The position numbers were made by a program, and so were the translations under genes. This document shows positions 11,310 through 21,329 of a stretch of 64,000 nucleotides of DNA, piece after piece. Each line of letters starts with the position of its first letter. Positions within the stretch are counted from its first letter, which is position 1. The DNA is from Ectocarpus siliculosus (Eukaryota > Sar > Phaeophyceae > Ectocarpales > Ectocarpaceae). The notes beneath the pieces are model-generated. The model saw nothing but the letters and a program-made list of their open reading frames with translations, had not been told where the DNA came from and ran no database searches. The stretch is taken from assembly GCA_000310025.1 (NCBI GenBank), contig FN648673.1, positions 1 to 64,000 on the forward strand, in the 5' to 3' direction.

Positions 11310-11438
11310 TACGAATGAAAAATGTGTAAAAAGGGGGTATGCAAGGTTTCCGTGCCCCCCCAGCAGTTTGATTCCTGCGTGTCGAGAGCGACAGCATTAT
11401 GACACAGCATTATGACACGAATTCGAGGAGAAAGAGAG

Positions 11439-11510
<72 letters not shown>

Positions 11511-12077
11511 ATACACATACACACAGAGCGAGACGCACGTGCAGCAACTGCACTTGCCGTAGGTTATGTGTGCGACTATCTATGACGCTTGGAGGAGAGG
11601 GTTGACATTTTGACAGGTAGTCCTGTGCTGCTGCTGCTGTATACAAATATATGTAGCTGCTACGCTATACCATGTTGGCTGCTGGCAGTGCGTGGGTCCT
11701 TCAAGTTCCATGCTAGAGGTGACGTAGGAAGCGTCTGTGGTGGATGACACCAAGTAGTAATAGCCATGCAGGTGAGCAGGCTGGTGCCTATTGGCTGTTT
11801 GTGTGTTCTTCTTGCTGCTGCTGCTGCTGCTTGCTGCTGCTGAAGTGTTGTAAAGGCGTCTTGGTTTCCGGGGACGCACCTCCCGCAGCCCAGGTCACAA
11901 AGAAGCGACATATATGTCCGTAGGTGTTGCCCCCCCCAGCCCCCCCTGTTCGAAGTTTTTTTCAAGTCCGGGGTATGCAGTTGTGGCGTGCCCCAGCAGC
12001 AGCAGCAGTTTGAATCTCGAGCAAGTCCGAGTCGAGTGGAGAGACACAGCGTGAATTCGAGCAGAAATAGTCTAGAG

Positions 12078-12114
<37 letters not shown>

Positions 12115-12560
12115 CGTGCAGGAAGTGCTGTGATGACAACGCCGTATGCTGTGTGTGCGTCTGTGATGGGTGGTTGTCCCTGTCCATGTACACGCAACGA
12201 GGAGAGGGTACATCCACGCTGCTCTGTGGTTCCTAAACCGAGGCACAGAGCTAACATCACACAGAGAGAGCTGCTACGAACCTACACTGCTTGGTGTCTG
12301 ACAATCAATCCGTTCCGTGCTAGCTCATGGCAGTAGCAACCGTCTGTGTTACAGCAGTAGTAGTAGCCTGCAGCAGAGCAGCCTGGCAGGAGGCTGGCGG
12401 GTATGATGGCTACGCTGTATTGCTACATGTAGGTTGGGTTGTCTGCTACTGCTGCTCATGTGATGTTGTACAGGCGTTTTGGTTCCCGGGGACGCACCTC
12501 TCGCAGCCCAGGTCACAAAGAAGCGACATATATGTCCGTAGGTGTTGCCCCCCCCCCCCC
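11310..12560. repeat. Tandem duplication, two units of about 620-636 bases
   Basis: Unit 1 (about 11310-11945) and unit 2 (about 11950-12560) share, in order: a GTATGCA..GTGCCCC..CAGCAGTTTGA segment; GAATTCGAG followed by (GA)n; and a nearly identical last 90 bases from GGGGACGCACCTC through GACATATATGTCCG to GTTGCCCCCCCC. Both end at a C homopolymer, and the second end runs into the assembly gap, so a third unit may be hidden there. No gene is seen. Confidence 0.8.
11447..11508. repeat. (GA)n microsatellite
   Basis: About 31 uninterrupted GA dinucleotides lie in unit 1 of the duplication. A shorter tract (about 12082-12112) occupies the same position in unit 2. Confidence 0.97.
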
Positions 12561-12627
12561 CCCCCGCGAATGAAAATTTTTTACTGGGGGGGATCCGGGG
12601 GGTCCCTCCCCTGTGGGGGGGGACTCC

Positions 12628-13136
12628 NNNNNNNNNNNNNNNNNNNNNNNNNNNNNNNNNNNNNNNNNNNNNNNNNNNNNNNNNNNNNNNNNNNNNNNNN
12701 NNNNNNNNNNNNNNNNNNNNNNNNNNNNNNNNNNNNNNNNNNNNNNNNNNNNNNNNNNNNNNNNNNNNNNNNNNNNNNNNNNNNNNNNNNNNNNNNNNNN
12801 NNNNNNNNNNNNNNNNNNNNNNNNNNNNNNNNNNNNNNNNNNNNNNNNNNNNNNNNNNNNNNNNNNNNNNNNNNNNNNNNNNNNNNNNNNNNNNNNNNNN
12901 NNNNNNNNNNNNNNNNNNNNNNNNNNNNNNNNNNNNNNNNNNNNNNNNNNNNNNNNNNNNNNNNNNNNNNNNNNNNNNNNNNNNNNNNNNNNNNNNNNNN
13001 NNNNNNNNNNNNNNNNNNNNNNNNNNNNNNNNNNNNNNNNNNNNNNNNNNNNNNNNNNNNNNNNNNNNNNNNNNNNNNNNNNNNNNNNNNNNNNNNNNNN
13101 NNNNNNNNNNNNNNNNNNNNNNNNNNNNNNNNNNNN
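12628..13136. other. Assembly gap of 509 N
   Basis: All bases are N. The left side is a C homopolymer followed by several runs of 6-8 G, and the right side starts with C runs. Such G/C tracts commonly defeat sequencing. Nothing can be said about the content, and the N count may not be the true size. Confidence 0.99.
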
Positions 13137-13958
13137 CCCCCCGGACCCCCCCCTGCCTTGCGATGCTTGGTCCACCTCCGTGTGGTTTGCTTGGTCCTAA
13201 CATACATTTACTTATTTTTAACAACAACAACAACAACAAGTACGGACATATGAGGATACTAGGTAGAGAGAGATCGGAACGATTTTTAATGTGAATGCAC
13301 AACAACAACAACAATGATGAAGGTCGACCCGTCCTGCGTCGTTCGGTGTAAAATGATAAATGCGAAAGATGGACTGCGTAAAGATCCAGCGGCCTTTTTC
13401 GGCAGTGGCAAAGAAATATATGCAACCACATGTCGCAAAAAAACAAAAGTTGAGCGGGATACCGTAGGACATCGAACACCGCCTTCTCTGTTGCTGCAGG
13501 CAGGTTTGCTTCCACAACCCGGGAACCCAACCCACTCTTCAGTGTCCAGATGATCTTACGCAATACCGGCCATCCACTGTGCAGTGTCGCTGTTGGCTGA
13601 GCCCGCGTGTCTGTCTCGACGTTGCCCGTTGGCCCCTTGGTGCATATTCATACGATATGCATACCACGTTGTGCGGTTTTTTCAGACTGACCTCCGCATG
13701 TGCGTGTGCACACGTGCACACACACATGTATGCCTCCCAACGTCCCGACCCCTACCCCCACCGTGTCTGCACGGTCTACATTGCTCTGCACCTCTGCTGA
13801 CGCCACTACGTAATGCCTCGGCTGCTGGAAAGTGCATGTGGGGCAGTTGGTTAGAAGCAGCAGATGTACACCTCTCCAGGAATCAAATGCTTGTTTTATT
13901 CGTGCTCCGAGTACGAAATATAGGTCTCCATTTCGCCAATGTACTGATTCTTGTATTT
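13137..13958. other. Partial copy of repeat H, otherwise no gene
   Basis: Bases 13232-13312 match the 3' part of repeat H (ACAACAACAACAACAA, AGTACGGACATATGAGG, AGAGAGATCGGAACGA). The rest has short open frames only and no convincing splice-linked frame. Confidence 0.5.
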
Positions 13959-14513
13959 CGGCCTACAAGACTCCAATCGACGCAAGCACCGGTAGGAGAG
14001 TGCGTGGCAGATGCCGTACAGCACAACTCCACTCTCCTACGACATCTATGTACAGTAGTACTGCTGTCGTTGTAGCACCATGTGGAAGATCTCCGAGGGG
14101 TCCTCCTGCGCGGTAACGACAACATGGCGAGAGTTCTACGTGTACCTGTCGTCGACACATGTGGCAGCCGCACGACACACGAACGGATGTTTGCATCGCA
14201 CTGTACTATGGTAGGAAGTATCCCATCCAGTTAGGTCGTTGGGGTAGTACGCGGACGTCGTTCGGCGTCCTAGTCCATACTGCTGTTGTTGCGAAAACAC
14301 AGCAGTAATCGAGCTATGCATGCAATTTTTTGCTCTGGTTCACACTGTTGCCTCCACAACCCGAGAATCCCACTGCTGTATCTCGACCTACAAGACTCCA
14401 ATCCACAAACCAGCTGGCAGAAGTGGGTGGAAGATGCTGTGACAGCACAACTGAGTCGACACTCGTACGACTTTCATGTACAGTCGGCGTCTGGTCCATA
14501 CTGCTGTAGAAAT
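13959..14513 (+). repeat. Direct repeat pair, about 110-130 bases
   Basis: Copies at about 13959-14070 and 14384-14513 begin with CGRCCTACAAGACTCCAATC. Both contain GCAGATGC/GAAGATGC, ACAGCACAACT, CATGTACAGT and ACTGCTGT in the same order. A partial third match lies at 14260-14300. Nothing coding is recognised. Confidence 0.65.
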
Positions 14514-14699
14514 ACAAAAATCGAGCCATCTTTTTTTTATTTTTTTTCCGTACTAATAACAAGAAATGTATCACGTCACGACGACCATCCTGTGAGTATA
14601 GACTTAACTACAATTATGTCGGAGGCCTGAGACGCAAGAGTTCAACCATTGTTGCACTCTAAAAGCAAGACGTTTTTTTGCGGTGCATCAGTTCGCGGT

Positions 14700-15005
14700 C
14701 GCCTTGATACTTTTTTTTTCGCCGGTTGTTGCCCGCTGCAGCGGGCCAGTCTCTGGATCGCATCGCCCCTGTCGCGAGCTCGAAACTCCAAAGGCGAGTA
14801 GAGTTACAGCACGGTGAATGCACGCAACCACTATTTCAGTCATTGAGCTAGACGTTGCGGTGCGGTAAATCGGTTTTAATTGTTTTTAAATGGGGTTCAA
14901 ACATTTTTTTCGGCCGTCTTCGCCGACGTGGGCGTGCCACTCTCGAGACCACAGCGCCCCTGTCGCGAGCTCTAGACTCCAAGGGCGAGCCGAGTTACAG
15001 CACCG
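14700..15005 (+). repeat. Direct repeat pair, about 115 bases
   Basis: Copies at about 14700-14815 and 14890-15005 share GCGCCCCTGTCGCGAGCTC, GACTCCAAGGGCGAG and GAGTTACAGCACCGT-type words, plus a preceding T-run with CGCCG. No gene is seen. Confidence 0.7.
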
Positions 15006-15690
15006 TAAAGTACGGCTAAATATCGTGCATACGGGCGCGTCTACGCAAGGGACATCAAGGGACTGTGATCTCTAAAGAATCACGCAGCTCATTGGATGAG
15101 ATTTCGGAGAACGTCAACTCATAAATCATGACACATGCTTGAAGTACAAGCATACAAGCAGTACCTAGCACAGACTTTTTTTTGCCGCGTGGTCTCATCT
15201 GTAGATAGATATCGACAGACTGTCCGTACTATATGGTATGCGTTGTAGGTAGGTACAGTAGTAGTGCATGCATGCATCCTGTCGCCTTCTTCTCTAGCGG
15301 AAGCAACGCGAACTGGAGTATGTATGTATGTGCATCGTGTATTGTCACCGCACGGAGGCTACGTGCGTACTACGTATATGCCATACACACCCTCCAAGTT
15401 GCACATATTCTGCATCTTTCCATGTATGTGTGTTTTTATTGTTCCTAATATTCTGCAGCTGTATGTAGCAAGGAAGAATTGACAAATGTAGATTGATCGT
15501 TGTTGTTGTGGTATGCCACAACTTTAGACTTAACTTGTTCTGTTTTGAGCTTGAACATGCACGCAAATCTCACGGCATCATCAATACTGTGAACACTGCT
15601 GTTGTTGTTGTTGTACTGCTGTTGTTGTATTGAAGGTGCTGCTGTAGACTGCGCTACATCGTATGTATATATACAGAGATCAACTTTTCG
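15006..15690 (-). other. Weak glutamine/asparagine-rich open frame, otherwise no gene
   Basis: On the minus strand a frame from about 15699 to 15445 encodes glutamine and asparagine runs from (CAA/CAG)n and then a more ordinary segment (AVRFACMFKLKTEQVKSK). It could be an exon, but there is no partner exon or start. The rest shows ATGTATG-type simple sequence and no other gene. Confidence 0.25.
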
Positions 15691-15905
15691 TGATATCACA
15701 CCGTTTCATGGAATAATTGGTGGCTGTTACAATAGTCGGAAGTTAGAATAATTGGTGGAAGTTTAGTCACAAGTTAACTATGCAGAGTGAATGAAAGAGT
15801 GCACATTTCATGGGATAACTACTGGAGGTGTGCCAGAAGTTAGAATATCTGCTGGAAGTTAGTCAGAAGTTTGTCAATGCAGAATGAATGAAAGAGTGCA
15901 CATAC
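15690..15905. repeat. Short tandem repeats with a Helitron-related palindrome
   Basis: Two imperfect units (about 15715-15800 and 15805-15900) share GAAGTTAGAATA, AGTTAGTCAGAAGT and GAATGAATGAAAGAGTGCACAT. The left edge holds CGTGATATCACACCGTTTCA. The reverse complement of this edge plus CTAACTTCCACCAATT recurs inside the Helitron fragment at 28386-28425, so the array seems to contain Helitron-derived sequence in inverted orientation. Confidence 0.6.
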
Positions 15906-16125
15906 ATCCCGGTCACTCTCACTTTCGACATCCTCTCCTCTCATTCCCGCGTCGACCTTCAGCTGCAACACAACATGAAGGCCCTCTCCCGTAGCTCCCC
16001 AGCAAAGCGTAAGTCCACCCAGTCAGAGAGTCGTAGTGGAGTGTACCGCCGCCCTGTCTAACAGGGCAACCCCAACTGGCCTTGCCCCGGGCCCGACTGC
16101 GACGGCGGTCACCTCAACCTCATAA

Positions 16126-16592
16126 ACAAGCGCGACGGTAAAGAAAGGCAAGTTTGCCCCTTGCGAGCGTACCAACAACCGCGACGCGGACAGTTGCAGC
16201 GTATCCTGCACCATCCCCACCCCGTCGACAACGTACCACAAGCCGTGCCAGCTCTGCCTCGCCCTGATGGGAGGTACTCCTTCGTTCGGGACCCCAACCG
16301 ACCAGGTCAACAGCCGCGGCTACAAAGGTAAAAGAAAGTTATCTCTTTGATTGTATCAAGTAGTTTCCGACTGATGTGTGGCTGAATGTTGTTCAGGTGC
16401 TGCAGGAAGGCCTGGCATGAAACTGCATCGCAACCGCAACCGCTAAATCTCTCCACAACAAGCCCTTTTTGCTTGCTGTTATTGTCAGAGTGGAATATTA
16501 TCCACGCGGTGTGGCGTCTTAGCGCTGGTGCCAAGTCTTCGGACGGCAAGAAGTCCATGCACGTCACCGTCGCCCCCGCCAGCCTCATCGGG
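16126..16592 (+). CDS. Host gene, internal exons upstream of the retrotransposon; cysteine-rich product
   Basis: Exon B (open from 16126 to 16327) and exon C (16489-16592) join in phase across a GTAAAA donor and a pyrimidine-rich TTATTGTCAG acceptor, removing 161 bases. The joined reading has strong third-position GC. It has clustered cysteines (CERTNNRDADSCSVSC, then a CxxC in PCQLC) followed by a segment starting EWNIIHAVWRLSAGAK and ending at a GTAAAT donor. A possible first exon starts at the ATG at 15974 with an AAGC/GTAAGT donor, but its junction is not settled. The downstream exon lies at 27417-27618. The retrotransposon is inserted in the intervening intron, making it more than 10.8 kb long. 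The cysteine pattern suggests metal binding or disulfides. No family was recognised. Confidence 0.5.
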
Positions 16593-16681
16593 GTAAATCA
16601 TGTGTACACCAGTTTACATCGGAACGCGATTGTGTAGTGACGAGTCGTGTGTGTGCGTAGTTACCTAGATATGGGTACGCG

Positions 16682-16685
16682 GATG
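16682..16685. repeat. Target site duplication GATG, left copy
   Basis: The four bases before the first LTR base are GATG. The same GATG follows the second LTR at 27154-27157. A 4-base duplication marks integrase-mediated insertion. Confidence 0.9.
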
Positions 16686-17119
16686 TGTTACGGTTCGGAA
16701 TGATATTGTTCCGCAAGTACGTACACCCTCACAGAGGTGGTTAGCCGCAGTCCGCGGAGCCTCTGCTGGAGTCGTGGAGTTCGCCCCTCCCTTCTCACTC
16801 CTTTTCTCGAGCTACCCTTCCTGAGCTCGAACTAAAAGAATAAGACCATAACATCTGCAAGGAGGCCTTTGCTCCGACCCAATACCAGCTCCCGCAGCCG
16901 GTACAAGTACCTTCAAGGTTCATCGCACTCGGTACAGTTGCTCGATTGCACAGAGAGAGGTCAGTGTGGGACAGCTTTTGTCCAATATGCATGGCGTTGG
17001 CGGAGAAGCCAGTAAACCTTTCTCGCGCCAAATATCTCTGGCATGAACGGGAATATCAGTGACCCGTTGACAACATGCAATGCCGCCTCTCCCTTCCTAG
17101 AGTCGAGCGACTCGTTTCA
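16686..17119 (+). repeat. 5' long terminal repeat (434 bases)
   Basis: It begins TGTTACGG and ends GTTTCA, giving the usual TG...CA ends, and matches 26720-27153 without a difference that I can find. It should hold promoter and polyadenylation signals. AACTAAAAGAATAAGACC near 16830-16850 is a possible TATA/poly(A)-like stretch, but I cannot place the transcription start. A 78-residue minus-strand open frame inside it is not considered a gene. Confidence 0.98.
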
Positions 17120-17463
17120 TGGTGTCCAACAGCAGAGCACGCGTGTTGCGCGCGTGTGAACCGCCGTGTTCTACCTTGCTTTTTCGTGTTTCAGCAGCAC
17201 ACAGCATGCACACGCTGATTACCACTCATCGCCTGCACGCATTGATTGCGCATCACCGGAAACACCCTGTTTCCCGGGATGCCATCTCTCGAGAACTAAC
17301 ACGACCCCAGATGATTGCTTGTTCACGTGGGAACGGCCATAGGTGGGAAGTGCTCGACCACACACTCTGTTTGACTCGACTGCCCTGGCCGTTGCCGCCT
17401 ACTCCTAATCGAAAAGCCAAACGAAAATTGATGATGAATGAGCAAAAGAGAAAAAAGAGATGA
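17119..17463 (+). CDS. Possible leader open frame of 114 residues
   Basis: An ATG made from the last LTR base and the first two primer-site bases opens a frame to TGA at 17463. The product is basic, with histidine-rich middle parts and a terminal KAKRKLMMNEQKRKKR that resembles a nuclear localisation signal. It precedes gag by 1.7 kb and would be the first ATG of an internal transcript starting near the LTR end. No homologue was recognised, and chance opening is likely enough that I keep confidence low. Confidence 0.25.
   Translation: MVSNSRARVLRACEPPCSTLLFRVSAAHSMHTLITTHRLHALIAHHRKHPVSRDAISRELTRPQMIACSRGNGHRWEVLDHTLCLTRLPWPLPPTPNRKAKRKLMMNEQKRKKR
17120..17138 (+). other. Primer binding site
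   Basis: TGGTGTCCAACAGCAGAGC follows the LTR with no spacer. The leading TGG complements a tRNA 3' CCA. The implied tRNA end is GGACACCA, and I could not match it to a specific tRNA. The first seven bases resemble leucine-type acceptor ends. Confidence 0.75.
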
Positions 17464-17689
17464 GCGTGATCGCATGGGAGGGCAGTGCGAGTCAACAGGG
17501 GTGTTGTGCGTCGCAGTCTCCCAGGCCAGGTGTTCCCCGGCTGCCACTAACCTGCTCGCTTAACGCACACTGACACCGAAACGTGCAACAAAAGCGTTTG
17601 GTGCCGCTTATATATTTTTTTTGTCTTGCGTTGGGTTTGTCCGACACATGTTCCTTGCGTTTTCTATCGGTGATCGCCATGTTTTTGTT

Positions 17690-18690
17690 TTTGGCTTTCT
17701 GTCGCCTAGCACTGGGTGCTAATAACTAACTAGGCGCGTCGCCTGGTGCTGGGTGCTCCCACTATGCTCACCTTGTATTACTATTATTATTTTTTTTTTT
17801 TTGCCCGCGTGTTTCATGTCGCTATTGGGTGCTTATAACTAACTATCTATGCGCGTCGCCCGGTGCTGGGTGTTCCCAGTGTTTGTGATTGCTGTTTTTC
17901 GTTTGTTTTTTTCCTGTCACCTAGCACTGGGTGCTTATAACTAACTATCGCCTGGTGCTGGGTGCTCCCACTTACTCAACTTATATTACTTTTTTTTCTT
18001 TCTTTTTTTTTTTTTTCCATGTGTTTTCTGTCGCCTAGCACTGGGTGCTTATAACTAACTATGCGCGTCGCCTGGTGCTGGGTGTTCCCAGTGTTTAATT
18101 TCGGTCGCCTAGCACTGGGTGCTTATAACTAACTATGCGCGTCGCCTGGTGCTGGGTGTTCCCAGTGTTTAATTTGTGATTGCTGTTTTTCGTTGTTTTT
18201 TTTCTGTCGCCTAGCACTGGGTGCTTATAACTAACTATGCACGTCGCCTGGTGCTGGGTGCTTCGCCTGGTGCTGGGTGTTCCCAGTGTTTAATTTGTGA
18301 TTGCTGTTTTTCGTTTGTTTTTTCTGTCACCTAGCACTGGGTGCTTATAACTAACTCTGCTCCTTGTTTTTTTTTTCTGTCACCTAGCACTGGGTGCTTA
18401 TAACTAACTATGCACGTCGCCTGGTGCTGGGTGCTTCGCCTGGTGCTGGGTGTTCCCAGTGTTTAATTTGTGATTGCTGTTTTTCGTTTGTTTTTTTCTG
18501 TCACCTAGCACTGGGTGCTTATAACTAACTCTGCACGTCGCCTGGTGCTGGGTGTTCCCCGTGTTCAATTTGTGATTGCTGTTTTTCGTTTGTTTTTTTT
18601 CTGTCACCTAGCACTGGGTGCTTATAACTAACTATGCACGCCGCCTGGTGCTGGGTGCTTCCACTATGCTCAACTTGTATTACTATATTT
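17690..18690 (+). repeat. Minisatellite in the retrotransposon leader, about ten units
   Basis: Units of roughly 75-120 bases share CCTAGCACTGGGTGCT, ATAACTAACTATGC, CGCCTGGTGCTGGGTG, TTCCCAGTGTTTAATTTGTG and a T-rich tail. Starts are near 17705, 17820, 17926, 18031, 18106, 18208, 18329, 18381, 18502 and 18603. AGCACTGGGTGCT forms a small hairpin (5-base arms, TGG loop) in most units. No coding frame is credible. The array fills the untranslated leader between primer site and gag. Confidence 0.93.
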
Positions 18691-19142
18691 TTTTGTCCGG
18701 GGATTCTAGTGTCCCCTCTAACTTGGTCCTACCAGTTCCTCCGACTCCCTCTTTGTGCGTACGCCCGGCGCCCCTGGCTCATACCCGCTCTCGTAACCTT
18801 TGGCCAGCACCACCAGACACGATCGAGTGTCTCTTTCGACGCTCGGGGGGAGCGTTCATCTTACTTCGTGCACTTTGTTTAAATTTTCCTAGTCGTGTGT
18901 TGCCACCAGTGCTGTAATTCCACCTCGCTGTTGTGCAGCGTTACTTTTCCCCTCGTTGGTGCTCGCAAGTTTCATTCCGTGTTCCTTACCTGCCTCGCCC
19001 TCTACACATCGCGCACACATCGCGCACCGAGTGTCACACGCGTCCCCACGCCGGTCCTGGCACTCCCCATTACATGGGTACTCACTGCTCCCGCGCCTAC
19101 CCCTTTTCTTCCTTTTTTTTTCTCTTTCTTTCGTCAACGCAG

Positions 19143-21329
19143 ATGGCTTCTCCTGCCCGCTCTACCACCCCTTCGCTAGCCCGCTCTGCCCCCCCGCACG
19201 ATCGCGCACGCTCCAGGGATCAGCCGACATGGCGGAGGAGGGCGGCGCTTGCTCCGGCCAGGGCGTCTCGCTACTCGCGATCCAGGGACCGCAACCCCCG
19301 CTCCAGGGACCGCCACTCTCGCTCCAGGGACCGCCACTCTCGCTCCAGGGACCGCCACTCTCGCACCAGCGGGAGGGACCCGCCCCGCTCGCCCTCGCGC
19401 TCGCGCCAACAGAACCGCCGCGAGTACTCCGAGGAGTCCAACCCGCCTGGTCCTCCCGCACGTGGCCACCGCGGCACCGGCCAGCGACCCTCCCCACGGG
19501 ACCCACGCGACGCCGGGTACGCGCCCGAGGCCGCTAGGGTCGCCGAGTACCAGACGGGCGCTGCCGGAATTGCCCCGCCGGCGGAACAGCGTCGGGGAAC
19601 AAGATGGGCCGCACCGGCAGCTCGGGACGATCAGAGCGCTGCGTACGCAGCTCAGATCCAAGATCAGGGAACAACATGGGCCACACCGGCAGCGCGAGAC
19701 GGTTGGAGTGCTGCGTACGCAGCTCCGACCCAGGCGACGAGAGCGTTCACCTACGAGGCCCCACGCCTCCCCGGTAAGCCCTTCGGAGCAGAGGCTAACC
19801 AGATGTCGAAAGTGTTAGAGAGAGCTCGTAAGCGAATTGTGGACAAGGTTTCGGGACCCGTGTATGCGGGGCCACACCCGGGAGAGTTGTCGCTTGCCAA
19901 CTGCGCCGTGTTGCTACAGCAGAAAGTCAGGAGTGTCCTCCGTACTCTTGACTCCGGGGTAATTGCGCTGGAACCAGATGTATTCCTTAACGGGTTTTGG
20001 GCGACACAACCAGACGTTCACACCAGTCGGCGCAGAGAATTGCTGACTGATCTACTTCACGAGCACCTGTTGACGCACAACCAGATCACTTCGGCCGACA
20101 CCGTACAAGTGTATCGCATAACAGGAGAAGTAGTAGACACCCCGCGTGACAGTGTTACGGCTACAGACTGGTTGCGTATCTGTGTGCGTGAGTATGCCCT
20201 GACGGGAGGTGCGGTGGAGTACGCTACTACGTCGTTGCAGTCTCTGACGCTTGGTACACCGGAATCCATGCCTACCGCAGCAGCCCGCGTTTTGGCAGCC
20301 TTCAGAGCCACGTTGGTAGATCCCGACCGACCCCACATCACCGAACAGAGCTATTTTTGGCGGTATATTTCGGCAGTACAGATGACAGCCTTGTTCGAAC
20401 GCGTTGCCGAGGTGCTGCTACCGAACCCGCTCGACAGAGCGGGGGTCAACGGGTTGCTACACGAACACATCCATTCTGTCAGCACCACCCTGCAGAAGTT
20501 GCGTCAGGAATCTCACAACCCCATGGGAGATCACATGCGCCACCGGGGCACGATAACGGAGGGTCTGTACCGCAAGTTTGTTGACGTGTTGAGCGCGCGT
20601 TCTAAGCCATACATGACCCCACCCACGCCCCGCAAGCCAACCCGTGCGGGAGGGCAGGATAGATTGTGCGCAGCTACAGCAACGACTCGGCACATGTCGA
20701 TGAACGACTTTCGAAATCTGTTCACCACATCCGGCTTAGCGTCGTTTCACCACTCGTCGCAACCTACCCCGGACGGCAGCGCGCACCAACGGCCGCTGCC
20801 TGCCGTCGGGCTAACCTCGGCCGCCGCCGTAGCACCGCTCGTTGCTGCCCCAGAGTTCCCTTCGTCGGTTGCCGTCGCAGCGTTCCAGAACCACAAGGCC
20901 AGTGTTCCGGGCCAGCACGGTGTCCCTTTCGCGGAAAAAGCAGCTCCGTCGATGGGCGCACCAGCGGCAACGCCACCGACGGCTGCCGTTCCAGCCACGG
21001 CGTCGGATCCCCCGCCGGCGACGGCACCCAGGCAGGTGATCCTCGACTACCTTCAGGAGCGGAGGATCTGCTACGGCCACGTGTTTTCCGCTTGCCGTCG
21101 ATCGACCCGGTGCCGGTGGCGCCACGACTTGCTGCCCCAGTCATTTTACAAGAGCGTACCGCAACCGGAGGGCAGCTCGAGGCCCCGCCGGATCCTGGCC
21201 GCGTTGTCACCATCCCATTTCGACACGGCCGTCGCCATGGGACTCGAGCTCCACGTGGCGGGCGAGCATGAGACAGCAATGACGGCAGGAGACATCCCGT
21301 TGGGACCCAGGGATTCAGCCAACTTATGA
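19143..21329 (+). CDS. gag: Gag polyprotein (728 aa) with CCCH zinc finger
   Basis: The chosen start is the ATG at 19143 (MASPARS), placed directly after a long pyrimidine tract and CAG. The frame is open upstream to 18933, but that part translates the pyrimidine tract. Residues about 20-100 are arginine/serine-rich with three tandem SRDRHSR-like repeats (21-base DNA repeats near 19303-19368). A second short repeat (TRWAAPAARD, TTWATPAARD) follows. The middle, about residues 220-500, is predicted mainly helical and is the likely capsid. Near the end, cysteines at 21069, 21093 and 21111 and histidine at 21123 give C-x7-C-x5-C-x3-H, a CCCH finger in place of the usual CCHC knuckle. It probably binds element RNA and assembles particles. 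It ends in TGA, with pol open in the same frame. Confidence 0.88.
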   Translation: MASPARSTTPSLARSAPPHDRARSRDQPTWRRRAALAPARASRYSRSRDRNPRSRDRHSRSRDRHSRSRDRHSRTSGRDPPRSPSRSRQQNRREYSEESNPPGPPARGHRGTGQRPSPRDPRDAGYAPEAARVAEYQTGAAGIAPPAEQRRGTRWAAPAARDDQSAAYAAQIQDQGTTWATPAARDGWSAAYAAPTQATRAFTYEAPRLPGKPFGAEANQMSKVLERARKRIVDKVSGPVYAGPHPGELSLANCAVLLQQKVRSVLRTLDSGVIALEPDVFLNGFWATQPDVHTSRRRELLTDLLHEHLLTHNQITSADTVQVYRITGEVVDTPRDSVTATDWLRICVREYALTGGAVEYATTSLQSLTLGTPESMPTAAARVLAAFRATLVDPDRPHITEQSYFWRYISAVQMTALFERVAEVLLPNPLDRAGVNGLLHEHIHSVSTTLQKLRQESHNPMGDHMRHRGTITEGLYRKFVDVLSARSKPYMTPPTPRKPTRAGGQDRLCAATATTRHMSMNDFRNLFTTSGLASFHHSSQPTPDGSAHQRPLPAVGLTSAAAVAPLVAAPEFPSSVAVAAFQNHKASVPGQHGVPFAEKAAPSMGAPAATPPTAAVPATASDPPPATAPRQVILDYLQERRICYGHVFSACRRSTRCRWRHDLLPQSFYKSVPQPEGSSRPRRILAALSPSHFDTAVAMGLELHVAGEHETAMTAGDIPLGPRDSANL

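Noticed and set aside
11399-11646. Serine/leucine and arginine/glutamate repeat proteins from (GA)n
   Set aside because: Frames are created by the dinucleotide repeat in both directions.
12327-13563. Long open frames across the N run
   Set aside because: They are open only because N codons cannot be stops.
16795-17031. 78-residue minus-strand frame in both LTRs
   Set aside because: It is present twice only because the LTRs are identical. No independent sign of coding.
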